Assembly (NCBI GenBank): GCA_903927975.1
Contig: CAIYPC010000646.1
Span: 1-49,813 of the forward strand
Length of the DNA: 49,813 nucleotides
From: an uncultured Bacteroidota bacterium
GTDB lineage: Bacteria > Bacteroidota > Bacteroidia > Chitinophagales > Chitinophagaceae
Reading direction: 5' to 3'
Positions 1-10,806 of the stretch are shown here, one piece after another (position 1 is the first letter of the stretch; each line of letters begins with the position of its first letter). The position numbers and the translations under genes are program-made. The notes under the pieces were generated by a model. The model worked only from the letters and a program-made list of their open reading frames with translations. It made no database searches and had not been told where the DNA came from.

Positions 1-1522
1 GTTTGCGATAACTGTATTTAAGTTTAAGATAAACACCGTTTGTCCATCCAAAACCATCCTGGTTTGGATATTCTCCGCCTGTAGCTGCCACTTCCACATC
101 AACAACATTATATTTCTCCGTCATTTTCCCAGTTTGCCTGAACACATTATCTATTGTGCTCGTCCAATTACTTTTTATTTTTTTTGCAACGCTCACAAAT
201 TCGTAATTCATCATTCCTTTAAATGCAACCCATTGCAAAGGTGCCCATCCATTCGGCGCATCCCATTGTTGTTTATTAAAATTAAGCGTCGTTAACAAGC
301 CTCCGGGTTTTATAAATTCTTTGTTGAGATAATTGGTCGTTTTTTCAGCTTGCGTTTTTGTTGCAATATTTAAGAACATCGGAAAAGCCATTGCTGCACT
401 CGGAACTCCTGTTGATGTTTTATTTTCTAAATCATAATCAACAAATATTTCTTTCTTTTCATCCCACAAATATTTTTGGATGGCTGCTTCTCTCTTCAAA
501 GAAAGCTCATGAAATTTTTCAGATTTCTCTTCGTCGTCTTTCAATTTATATATAGATGCAATTACTTTTTCTAAATGAAACATTAGGCAATTCAAGTCAA
601 TAGGAACAATATCAGTTGTGTATATTGTGCTCATATCATTTGCATCCTTAAACCATCTGCTGCTAAAATCCCAACCTGATTCCGCTGCGGCACGTATGTT
701 CCTGAAAATATTTTTATTATTGACTGCTTCGCTTGCTGTTTCAACATCATCAGCATAAGCTTCTGGTCTCGGTGCATCCAGATTATCCCAGTACCTGTTC
801 AATATTTCTCCATCAGGCATCATCACCACACGCTTGTCTTTTTTATTGTTGTTGTCGAGAACGTCTTTGCCCGTCATCCAAAACTGATATTCCTTTTCAA
901 GCTGCGGCAAATATTTTATCAATATGTTTTTACCCTTTTCTTCACTCAGCAATTCTGTCATCAAAGAAAAAAATGGTGGTTGCGAACGGCTCAGAAAATA
1001 AGTTCTGTTGCCGTTCGGTATGAAACCAAATTCATCTATCAGATATGCAAAATTGTTTACCATGTTTTCAATCAAATCAATCTTTTTCGAAACCTGCAGA
1101 CCGAGCATCGTGAAATAACTGTCCCAGTAATAAATTTCTCTAAACCTTCCTCCGGGAACAACAAAAGAGTTCGGCAATTTTATGAGCGATCCTCCTGTTG
1201 CTATCGGTTGTTTGGTCAAAATATCCCAAAGAGCCTGAATATGTTCTTCAACCGATTTCGTTCTATCGCTCACAAATCCTGTGCTTTCATCCACCGGATA
1301 TGCAAAATTCTTTTTGCAAAAATTTTCAAGCACAAAACCATTTTTTCCTTTTTCGCTACCATAATTTTTCAGTATTTCATCTACCGAAAATTTTGGAACG
1401 CAATCCGTGAAAAATTTTTGATCACTGAACACTTTTTGTTTCTGCACATCAACAAATAATTCTTCAAAATCTTCTATATATAATAGTGCGCTTGATTCCA
1501 TACCTTTTACAATTGCACTCAT
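1..1522 (-). CDS. Alpha,alpha-trehalase (GH37), C-terminal end truncated by the window edge
   Basis: Reverse-strand reading from ATG at 1522 is open to base 1 and encodes PGGRFREIYYWDSYFTMLGL and QWDAPNGWAPLQW (trehalase signatures). Missing from the ORF track because no stop lies in the window. Confidence 0.93.
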   Translation of the reverse strand, partial: MSAIVKGMESSALLYIEDFEELFVDVQKQKVFSDQKFFTDCVPKFSVDEILKNYGSEKGKNGFVLENFCKKNFAYPVDESTGFVSDRTKSVEEHIQALWDILTKQPIATGGSLIKLPNSFVVPGGRFREIYYWDSYFTMLGLQVSKKIDLIENMVNNFAYLIDEFGFIPNGNRTYFLSRSQPPFFSLMTELLSEEKGKNILIKYLPQLEKEYQFWMTGKDVLDNNNKKDKRVVMMPDGEILNRYWDNLDAPRPEAYADDVETASEAVNNKNIFRNIRAAAESGWDFSSRWFKDANDMSTIYTTDIVPIDLNCLMFHLEKVIASIYKLKDDEEKSEKFHELSLKREAAIQKYLWDEKKEIFVDYDLENKTSTGVPSAAMAFPMFLNIATKTQAEKTTNYLNKEFIKPGGLLTTLNFNKQQWDAPNGWAPLQWVAFKGMMNYEFVSVAKKIKSNWTSTIDNVFRQTGKMTEKYNVVDVEVAATGGEYPNQDGFGWTNGVYLKLKYSYRK

Positions 1523-2778
1523 ACAAGTATATCATTCGCCAACTGAATGTGTTCCGATGATTTGCCCTTGATTTTATTGAACATGAAAAGTGCTATTGCC
1601 AAAATTGATATGGGGATCAAAGAAAAATAAAACGCATTGATGCCGCCAACTTCCTTAAATAAATATCCTGTAATGATAGATCCTAAAGTTCCCCCAATCG
1701 CTGAAAAAACTACTATCAAACCGCTCATTGCGCCATGCCTATATTTCGGTAATGCGCCCAGCACCAATGAATTTATCGCGGGGTAGATCGGCGCTAAAAA
1801 TATACCTATAACAGGAAACACAAATGCAACCAACGGAACATCTTTAACAGAGTCGATGATTGGGGGGACTATGGTGGTTTTTGCTAAGTATAATGATATC
1901 AAAAGTATGCCCACAGCGCCAGCCAAACATCCCACTAAAACAGTAAGCCAATTTAATTTTCGCAAAAGAACGCCTGCTAAAAAACGCCCAAGTGCCATTG
2001 AACTCGGAAGGATACTTGTCCATATTATCGCAAGGCTTTCAGAAATATGTAGCACTTTTTTATTGAAAGTCGGTAACCAGTTCATTGTACTTTGTTCTAT
2101 CAGCACATAAAAAAATGCGCACATAACAAATGAAATTACCAAAGGCAAAAAGATAAGCTTGAACATATCTGCAAGCTCTGAGGAAGATGATTCGCTTGGT
2201 TTTCTTTGGAGAACCGATTCATCGAGCGGGGCCGATAATAAAACCACAAAAGCAACCACGGCAAGTGCTCCAATTGCATAGTAGGCATGAAACCAATTTC
2301 CTGACGCAGGATCTTTTGCGAAATAAGCAAACAGAAAATAACCACTCAAAATGCCCACCATGAAAAAACTTTCAATAAAATTCATGATACTCAGGTGCTC
2401 TTTTTCTGAATTCGTGACGATGCCAATAGTTCCAAATACAGAAACCTTTGTTAGTCCAAAAGCAAATCCAGATATAGCACAAAGAACTTTTATTGCCCAG
2501 AAAAATTGAACGGAAGGTATGATGAAACATGCTACGGCAACAGACCCCAGCGCAATGAGCATTGATTTTTTATAGCCAATCCTTGAAATAAAAGCACCCA
2601 CTATAAATGAAGCTACTGCGATGCTGATATCTTTGAAAGGATCGAGAAGCGCCGCTTGTGGTTCTGAAACTTTAAATGAAGTCTGTACTAAAAGAATAAC
2701 AGTGCCAATGCTGTTCAATAAAATTGCGAACAGGAAGTAATTAAGAAAAATAGAGAATTTTATTCTGGATGTTGGCAT
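1519..2778 (-). CDS. MFS transporter, probably sugar/trehalose uptake
   Basis: About 12 hydrophobic segments, MFS-like; its TGA overlaps the trehalase ATG (ATGA), implying co-translation. Confidence 0.85.
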   Translation of the reverse strand: MPTSRIKFSIFLNYFLFAILLNSIGTVILLVQTSFKVSEPQAALLDPFKDISIAVASFIVGAFISRIGYKKSMLIALGSVAVACFIIPSVQFFWAIKVLCAISGFAFGLTKVSVFGTIGIVTNSEKEHLSIMNFIESFFMVGILSGYFLFAYFAKDPASGNWFHAYYAIGALAVVAFVVLLSAPLDESVLQRKPSESSSSELADMFKLIFLPLVISFVMCAFFYVLIEQSTMNWLPTFNKKVLHISESLAIIWTSILPSSMALGRFLAGVLLRKLNWLTVLVGCLAGAVGILLISLYLAKTTIVPPIIDSVKDVPLVAFVFPVIGIFLAPIYPAINSLVLGALPKYRHGAMSGLIVVFSAIGGTLGSIITGYLFKEVGGINAFYFSLIPISILAIALFMFNKIKGKSSEHIQLANDILV

Positions 2779-2793
2779 GACAAGCAGTAGAGC

Positions 2794-2803
2794 TTAACCG
2801 TTT
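2794..2803. promoter_or_regulatory. Putative operator half of a repeated motif (TTAACCGTTT)
   Basis: Exact inverted copy of AAACGGTTAA at 2905-2914; the two copies sit just upstream of the divergent MFS and AraC start codons. Confidence 0.45.
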
Positions 2804-2904
2804 TAGTTTCAGCAATAAAATTGAATTTAATTTTGAAGATATTATTCATCTGTATTTACTTTTTTTTACACTGTATTAAGATATAATTACTATTTTTAAG
2901 AAAG

Positions 2905-2914
2905 AAACGGTTAA
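2905..2914. promoter_or_regulatory. Putative operator, second copy (AAACGGTTAA)
   Basis: Reverse complement of 2794-2803; CG-centred like many LacI-family sites. Confidence 0.45.
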
Positions 2915-2918
2915 TGCA

Positions 2919-3794
2919 ATGAAAATAGAATACGAAGTAGTTCAACCAGATGAAGGCAGTTCTTTCCGACTTCTGCATACCAAAACCCAAGCTGAAGATT
3001 TTGCATGGGAATATCATTACCACCCAGAATATGAAATTGTTTGCGTGCTTCACGGCAGCGGCACAAGGCATGTTGGAAATCATTTTAGCAGTTATGAAAA
3101 TGGTGATCTTGTCTTTTTAGGTCCGAATATGCCACATGCTGGTCTTGGTCTCAATTCGCACGGGCTACATGAGGAAATTGTTATTCAAGTAAAAGAAGAT
3201 GTATTACATGGCTCCATTGTTTCGAGACCTGAAATGAGCGAAATAAAAAAATTATTGGAGAGCTCAAAGCATGGAATTTATTTTACGGGCACAACAAAAA
3301 AAGAAGTAACAAAAAAACTGCAAAAGCTTTTAAAGCTTCCTCCTTTTGAAAGGTTCATTCAGTTTATGTCGATACTACAAGCAATGGCTGTGTCAAAAGA
3401 ATATGAACTGATAAATCCTACCACCGATCTTTCATTTCTTATTAAAAAACACAACGTAAGGCTTCAAAAGATTTTCACTTATATGGAACAACATTTCACT
3501 GAAGAAATAAACATTCATGATGTTGCAACTATAGTGAGTTTATCAGTTCCTGCATTTTGCAATTATTTTAAAAAAGTGATGAACTCGACGTTCACAGATT
3601 TCGTGAATCAATATCGCATTCAGAGAGCTTGTTTGTTGTTGCAACAAGAAAAAACAATTGCAGAAGTTTGTTTTGAATGTGGTTTTAACAACGTTGCTTA
3701 CTTCAACAAAGTTTTTAAAAATCTTACAAAGAAGACACCTTCTGAATTCAAAAAAGAGACAGCAAAAAAAACATTTTTCGACCTGCCATTATAA
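2919..3794 (+). CDS. AraC family transcriptional regulator (cupin + HTH)
   Basis: N-terminal cupin-like region (HYHPEYEIVCVLHGSGTRHVG) and C-terminal AraC HTH (IAEVCFECGFNNVAYFNKVFKNLTKKTPSEFKK). Confidence 0.92.
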   Translation: MKIEYEVVQPDEGSSFRLLHTKTQAEDFAWEYHYHPEYEIVCVLHGSGTRHVGNHFSSYENGDLVFLGPNMPHAGLGLNSHGLHEEIVIQVKEDVLHGSIVSRPEMSEIKKLLESSKHGIYFTGTTKKEVTKKLQKLLKLPPFERFIQFMSILQAMAVSKEYELINPTTDLSFLIKKHNVRLQKIFTYMEQHFTEEINIHDVATIVSLSVPAFCNYFKKVMNSTFTDFVNQYRIQRACLLLQQEKTIAEVCFECGFNNVAYFNKVFKNLTKKTPSEFKKETAKKTFFDLPL

Positions 3795-3838
3795 ATTTTT
3801 TTTAATACTGATATTGTTTGCAATAATTTTTTTCATTT

Positions 3839-4834
3839 ATGAAAGATGTAACCACACTAAAAAAAATTTCGCAACTGCTCAATATCAGCATTTCAACTGT
3901 TTCGAGGGCGTTGAAAGATCATCCTGAAATTTCTAAAAGCACAAAGCAGCGCGTCAATGAAATGGCAGTAAAGCTTGAATATGTTCCTGATGCAAATGCC
4001 ATTCAGCTTCGCACAAACAATAGCAAGATTTTAGGATTGATGGTGCCTTCTGTGTCTTATTATTTTTATGATTCTTTCATTGCGTCGATAGAAGAGGAAT
4101 GCAGAAGAAATGGTTATTCGCTTTTAATACTTCAAACAGGCGATGATCCTGAAATGGAAATCACCAACCTTAAAATCTGCAGGCAGAACAGGATAACTGG
4201 TTTATTCATTTGTATTACCCCACATACAAAAGACATCAAAAGTTTTTTGAAGCTGAACGATTCAGGCGTTCCCGTTATTTTTTTTGATAAAGTACCTGCC
4301 TATGAAGCATGTAATAAAGTATGCCTCGCAGATGCTGAAGCTGCAAGAATTTCGGCAAAAACAATCCTGAATAAAAAAAAGAAAAAAGTGCTGGCTCTTT
4401 TTGGCGACATGCATTTATTAATAACACAAAAAAGATTATCTGCTTTCGCTGATACTTTCCAGGAAGAAAAAGCAAAATCGAAATTGGTAATCGCTCATGC
4501 ACACGATGCTGAAGATGCAAAAAGAAAAACACTTGAAAATCTTTCATTAAAAAACAGACCTGATGCCATTTTTTGCATGAGCGATGAAATATTAACTGGC
4601 GCACTCAAAGCAATTCAATTGTTGAAATTAAAAATACCAGATGATGTGTCTGTAATCGCAATCAGCAATGGCTTCATCCCAAAATTATTTTACCCCGAAA
4701 TAACTTATGTAGAAACAAGCGGACATAAACTTGGCAAGCTTGCATTTAACAGAATGATTGCTTGCATTGGCGGGAGTACTTTTGTTCAAACACTAATGCT
4801 TGAATCAGTGCTTGTGGAAGGCGGTTCTTTATAA
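3839..4834 (+). CDS. LacI family transcriptional regulator
   Basis: N-terminal LacI HTH (TLKKISQLLNISISTVSRALKDHPEISKSTKQRV) plus periplasmic-binding-like domain. Confidence 0.93.
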   Translation: MKDVTTLKKISQLLNISISTVSRALKDHPEISKSTKQRVNEMAVKLEYVPDANAIQLRTNNSKILGLMVPSVSYYFYDSFIASIEEECRRNGYSLLILQTGDDPEMEITNLKICRQNRITGLFICITPHTKDIKSFLKLNDSGVPVIFFDKVPAYEACNKVCLADAEAARISAKTILNKKKKKVLALFGDMHLLITQKRLSAFADTFQEEKAKSKLVIAHAHDAEDAKRKTLENLSLKNRPDAIFCMSDEILTGALKAIQLLKLKIPDDVSVIAISNGFIPKLFYPEITYVETSGHKLGKLAFNRMIACIGGSTFVQTLMLESVLVEGGSL

Positions 4835-4886
4835 ATTTTTGAAAAAATATTTTATATAGAACGCAATTAATAATAAAATCTGACTT

Positions 4887-5606
4887 TTAGAAATCAATCC
4901 CAAACCATTTCTTTCTTTCCATCTTTTTGTATTTGTCGTAGTTAAATTTATACAGTTTGCCCGGCCTGTGCGGCACGTCTGTTTCATGTTCTTTTGTGTC
5001 TTCCAGCAAATCCATGGAAAAGAATTTTTTTCTAAAATTCCTTCTGTCAAGTTTCACACTCAAAATGGCTTCATATAAATTTTGCAATTCACGCAGCGAG
5101 AATTTTTTTGGCAAAAGGCTAAACCCAAGTGGATGTTCTTGAATGCGCTTCTGCAGCCATTCATAACAAGTTTCTAAAATTTTTTTATGATCAAATGCCA
5201 TGTCTGTAATTGTGTTGAGACGATGCCAATGCAATTCATTGGCATGAATCTTTAACTGGTGATGTTGAATATTTATCAAAGAACAATATGCAATCGTGAC
5301 AACTCTCGCCGCCGGATGTCTGCCCACTTCGCCAAATGCTTTCACTTCTTCAAGATATACATCATTCATCCCCGTTCTCTCTTGTAAAATTCTGTTTGCA
5401 GCTTGGTTCAAATCTTCGTGATTGTTCACCAAGTCACCAAGCAGAGACCATCTGTTCTCAAATTTTTCAAGATCAGATTTGATCAGCAACACTTTCAATT
5501 CGTTTTCATCAAAACCAAAAATCACACAGTCAACCGAGATGCCGATGATGCCATCGTGTTTCAGTTCTTCTAAAATTGTTTTGATCTTTTTTTGGCGGGT
5601 TGTCAT
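4887..5606 (-). CDS. NUDIX domain protein with C-terminal winged helix (NrtR/AraR-like regulator)
   Basis: NUDIX-like N-terminus (VDCVIFGFDENELKVLLIKSDLEKFENRWSLLGDLVNNHEDLNQAANRILQERTG) and conserved C-terminal LYEAILSVKLDRRNFRKKFFSMDLL. Confidence 0.85.
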   Translation of the reverse strand: MTTRQKKIKTILEELKHDGIIGISVDCVIFGFDENELKVLLIKSDLEKFENRWSLLGDLVNNHEDLNQAANRILQERTGMNDVYLEEVKAFGEVGRHPAARVVTIAYCSLINIQHHQLKIHANELHWHRLNTITDMAFDHKKILETCYEWLQKRIQEHPLGFSLLPKKFSLRELQNLYEAILSVKLDRRNFRKKFFSMDLLEDTKEHETDVPHRPGKLYKFNYDKYKKMERKKWFGIDF

Positions 5607-5694
5607 AATTTTTTTGCACTCGTTTCGAACAAGGTTTTCAATAATCGTTTACGAATTTAATATTCTGTTCAAATTTATAATAACTATTTCGGGA

Positions 5695-5790
5695 AATGGT
5701 GAATGGGCAATGGTGAATTTGGACAGCTATACTATTTTTTGCATTTGGTAATTTTATGGCTTATTCACCATTGACCATTCACAATTCACA
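5695..5790. repeat. Hairpin repeat built of CATTCAC/CACCATT words
   Basis: Left arm 5695-5718 versus right arm 5763-5786: 22/24 complementary positions. Confidence 0.85.
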
Positions 5791-5809
5791 CTTACATTTG
5801 AGCACCTAA

Positions 5810-7987
<2,178 letters not shown>

Positions 7988-8054
7988 TATTTATTATCGT
8001 TTTGTGATCTTAATTCGAAATTCTTTTTCGTAACTTTATTCAAATTGCATTGCT

Positions 8055-8618
8055 ATGCTTAAAAAAATCACTGGCGAAACATGGAAACCCCTTGAGTTCC
8101 CAGGCTGGAAACAGCTCAGAAAAAAATATGCATTATCATCTCACGGTCGCGTTGTAAGTTATTCTGAAGACATTCACGAAGACGGCAAATTGTTGAATGG
8201 CTCCGTTACGACGGGATACAAAACGCTCAACCTGCACCGCTCGGGAAGCAGCGGCACTTTGTACATCCATCGCGAAGTTGCACGTGCGTTCTTAAAAAAA
8301 TCAACGCCGAAACACAAGTATGTTATTCATCACAATTATGACAAGCTTGACAACACGGCAAAAAATTTGAAATGGACAACGCTCGAAGAGATGATAGAGC
8401 ATCAGCAGAAAAGCCCTGCAAAAGTTGCCTATAAAAAAGTGCAGGCAACAAGAACAAAAGGTCTAAAGCTTTCTTTGAACGATGTGAAAAGCATTAAAAA
8501 AACATTGGGCAGCAAAACTCGCATTACACCAATTAAAAAATTGGCTGAAAAATACGGTGTGAGCGAAATGACTTTATATCGCATCAAAAGCGGTGAAAAT
8601 TGGGCAAGAGTAAAATAA
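8055..8618 (+). CDS. NUMOD4/HNH endonuclease-like protein with C-terminal HTH
   Basis: GETWKPLEFPGW, SSHGRVVSY, YIHREVARAFL, VIHHNYDKLDNTAKNLKWTT, then IKKLAEKYGVSEMTLYRIKSGENW. Confidence 0.8.
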   Translation: MLKKITGETWKPLEFPGWKQLRKKYALSSHGRVVSYSEDIHEDGKLLNGSVTTGYKTLNLHRSGSSGTLYIHREVARAFLKKSTPKHKYVIHHNYDKLDNTAKNLKWTTLEEMIEHQQKSPAKVAYKKVQATRTKGLKLSLNDVKSIKKTLGSKTRITPIKKLAEKYGVSEMTLYRIKSGENWARVK

Positions 8619-8701
8619 TATCCAACTAAAATAATTTGATGAGGAATTGAGAAATCAATTCCTTTTTTATTTCTGTAAATTGAACACCTAAATTTTATAT
8701 T

Positions 8702-9370
8702 ATGCTGCAACCGACGACGCTGAAGTTTTTAAAAGATTTAAAAAAGAACAACAACAAACCATGGTTCGATGCGAACCGAAATAAATATGAAGACGCAAAA
8801 AAAGATTTTGGGGAATTTATACAATCTGTTATTGACAAACATTCAAAAAAAGATGGCAGCATTAAGGAGCTGAAAGCAAAGGATTGTTTGTTCCGCATCA
8901 ATCGCGATATACGTTTTGCAAAAGATAAAACTCCTTACAAAACGAATATGGGTGCAAGCATTAACCGCGGTGGAAAAAAATCGATTTATGCAGGTTATTA
9001 TTTTCATTGCGAACCAGGTGAAAGTTTTGTTGGTGGAGGAATTTGGATCCCGATGCCGCCTGAATTAAAAAAAGTGAGACAAGAAATTGATTATAATCTG
9101 GATGAGTTCAAAAAAATTGTCAGCTCAAAAAAATTCAAATCTGTTTATGGAGAATTATATAAAGGCGAAGATGTAAGCCTCGTGAAAGTGCCGCAAGGCT
9201 TTGAAAAAGATAATCCGGCTGCTGATTATCTCAAACTAAAAAGTTTTTTGGCGATGAAAAAATTTACAGATACGGATATTGCTTCTAAAGATTTAGAAAA
9301 AAAAGTAGTCGAAGCATTTGATGCGCTGCAGCCGCTGGTTGAGTTTATTAATAAAGCACTGGCAGAATGA
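8702..9370 (+). CDS. DUF2461 (TIGR02453-like) protein
   Basis: FLKDLKKNNNKPWFDANRNKYEDAKKDF, RINRDIRFAKDKTPYKTNMGASI and YYFHCEPGESFVGGGIW match the family as remembered. Confidence 0.85.
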   Translation: MLQPTTLKFLKDLKKNNNKPWFDANRNKYEDAKKDFGEFIQSVIDKHSKKDGSIKELKAKDCLFRINRDIRFAKDKTPYKTNMGASINRGGKKSIYAGYYFHCEPGESFVGGGIWIPMPPELKKVRQEIDYNLDEFKKIVSSKKFKSVYGELYKGEDVSLVKVPQGFEKDNPAADYLKLKSFLAMKKFTDTDIASKDLEKKVVEAFDALQPLVEFINKALAE

Positions 9371-9374
9371 GAGG

Positions 9375-9537
9375 AATGGTCGTTGGGCGATGGCAGATGG
9401 TCGGGCTTATGATTGATTTTACATTATAAAACCGAATATCCATTGTTGATCATCGACTATCGAACAATTATCATGTTCGATTTTGTAATAGATCTTACAT
9501 CATAAAGTCGAACATCTGCCATCGCTCATCGACTATC
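9375..9537. repeat. Composite hairpin repeat (CATCGAC words) between DUF2461 and asd genes
   Basis: Arms 9375-9399 and 9513-9537 match at 21/25 positions; the right half contains two diverged copies of TTACATnATAAAnnCGAAnATC...TCATCGACTATC. Confidence 0.8.
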
Positions 9538-9541
9538 ACTC

Positions 9542-10531
9542 TCACAGCAGTCCTTTCTCCACCAAATACTCCGCAATCTGTACAGCATTTGTTGCAGCGC
9601 CTTTGCGAAGGTTATCGCTCACGATCCAAAGGTTTAAAGTATTTGGTTGTGTTTCATCTCTTCTCAATCTTCCAACAAACACATCATCTTTTTCATGCGC
9701 ATCTTTTGGCATTGGGTATTGCTGTGTTGAAGGATCATCAACAACAATAATACCAGGCGCATTGCTTAATAAACTTCTCACTTCATCCAAATCAAAATCA
9801 TTTTCAAATTCAATGTTCACTGATTCACTATGACCGCCCATTACAGGAATACGAACAGTCGTTGCCGTTACACGGATTGAATCATCTCGCATAATTTTCT
9901 TCGTTTCTTTCACCATTTTCATTTCTTCTTTCGTGTAGCCATTCTCGAGAAACACATCAATCTGCGGGATCACATTCAGATCAATTGGATATTTATAAGC
10001 CATCTCGCCTTGAATGCCTTTCCGCTCATTCATTAATTGCGCAACAGCTTTCACGCCCGTGCCAGTAACACTTTGATAAGTTGACACCACAATTCTTTTC
10101 GCTTTATATTTTTTGTGCAAAGGGTTCAGCGCAACAACCATTTGAATGGTTGAGCAATTTGGGTTTGCAATAATCTTATCATCTTTCGTCAATGCATCCG
10201 CGTTGATTTCCGGCACTACCAATTTTTTTGTTTCGTCCATTCTCCATGCAGAAGAATTGTCAATAACAGTAATTCCTGCTGCTGCAAATTTTGGTGCCCA
10301 CTCAAGCGAAGTTCCGCCACCCGCTGAAAATAAGGCTACATCTGGCTTTGCTGCGATTGCGTCTGTTGCGCTCACTACTTTGTATTTCTTTCCCTTGAAT
10401 TCCACTTCCTTACCAATTGATTTTTCTGATGCAACCGGCAATAATTCCGTAACGGGAAAATTTCTTTCTGCTAATACCTGTAACATTTTGGTTCCAACCA
10501 ATCCTGTGGCGCCCACAACTGCAACTTTCAT
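9542..10531 (-). CDS. asd: Aspartate-semialdehyde dehydrogenase
   Basis: VAVVGATGLVGTKMLQVL, NPNCSTIQMV and YQSVTGTGVKA; full-length family match. Confidence 0.97.
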   Translation of the reverse strand: MKVAVVGATGLVGTKMLQVLAERNFPVTELLPVASEKSIGKEVEFKGKKYKVVSATDAIAAKPDVALFSAGGGTSLEWAPKFAAAGITVIDNSSAWRMDETKKLVVPEINADALTKDDKIIANPNCSTIQMVVALNPLHKKYKAKRIVVSTYQSVTGTGVKAVAQLMNERKGIQGEMAYKYPIDLNVIPQIDVFLENGYTKEEMKMVKETKKIMRDDSIRVTATTVRIPVMGGHSESVNIEFENDFDLDEVRSLLSNAPGIIVVDDPSTQQYPMPKDAHEKDDVFVGRLRRDETQPNTLNLWIVSDNLRKGAATNAVQIAEYLVEKGLL

Positions 10532-10594
10532 TTTAGTTTATTTAGTGATAAAAATTTTACGATTTCTTGTCCCTACCATACTCTGTTTCTTATT

Positions 10595-10611
10595 CCCCTT
10601 TAGGGTAGGGG
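10595..10611. repeat. CCCCTTTAGGG-type short palindromic repeat
   Basis: CCCCTTTAGGGTAGGGG; same family as copies near 26137, 26259 and 27958. Confidence 0.7.
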
Positions 10612-10618
10612 TACCAAC

Positions 10619-10649
10619 TAAAAAGCCTTCCCGTATCTGGGAAGGCTCT
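10619..10649 (-). terminator. Intrinsic terminator in the asd leader (attenuator candidate)
   Basis: Minus-strand RNA: AGCCUUCCC-agauac-GGGAAGGCU followed by UUUUA; 9-bp perfect stem. Confidence 0.8.
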
Positions 10650-10672
10650 TAATTATTTTGAACACAAAACAA

Positions 10673-10735
10673 TCATGCGACTTCCCACTTAAAGAGTGTC
10701 TTACTTGTTTGCTTTGTATGTTTCTTAATCATCAT
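10673..10735 (-). CDS. Putative 20-aa leader peptide MMIKKHTKQTSKTLFKWEVA
   Basis: ORF ATG ATG ATT AAG AAA CAT ACA AAG CAA ACA AGT AAG ACA CTC TTT AAG TGG GAA GTC GCA TGA between promoter and terminator; 5 Lys, 3 Thr, 2 Met, 1 Ile. Confidence 0.65.
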   Translation of the reverse strand: MMIKKHTKQTSKTLFKWEVA

Positions 10736-10742
10736 TGGGCAG

Positions 10743-10774
10743 CAAAAATAATTAAGGAACAAGTTAATCCCAAA
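10743..10774 (-). promoter_or_regulatory. Bacteroidetes-type promoter TTTG-N20-TATTTTTG for the asd leader
   Basis: Minus strand TTTG (10774-10771), 20-nt spacer, TATTTTTG (10750-10743) = TAnnTTTG. Confidence 0.7.
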
Positions 10775-10806
10775 TTTTTTATTTTTACTGTCTAAACCTT
10801 ATTCTA

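Noticed and set aside
980-1459. 159-aa plus-strand ORF in the track
   Set aside because: Antisense to the trehalase reading frame, which carries clear family signatures; composition is typical of a shadow ORF.
10146-10652. 168-aa plus-strand ORF
   Set aside because: Antisense to asd and its leader; no recognisable domain.
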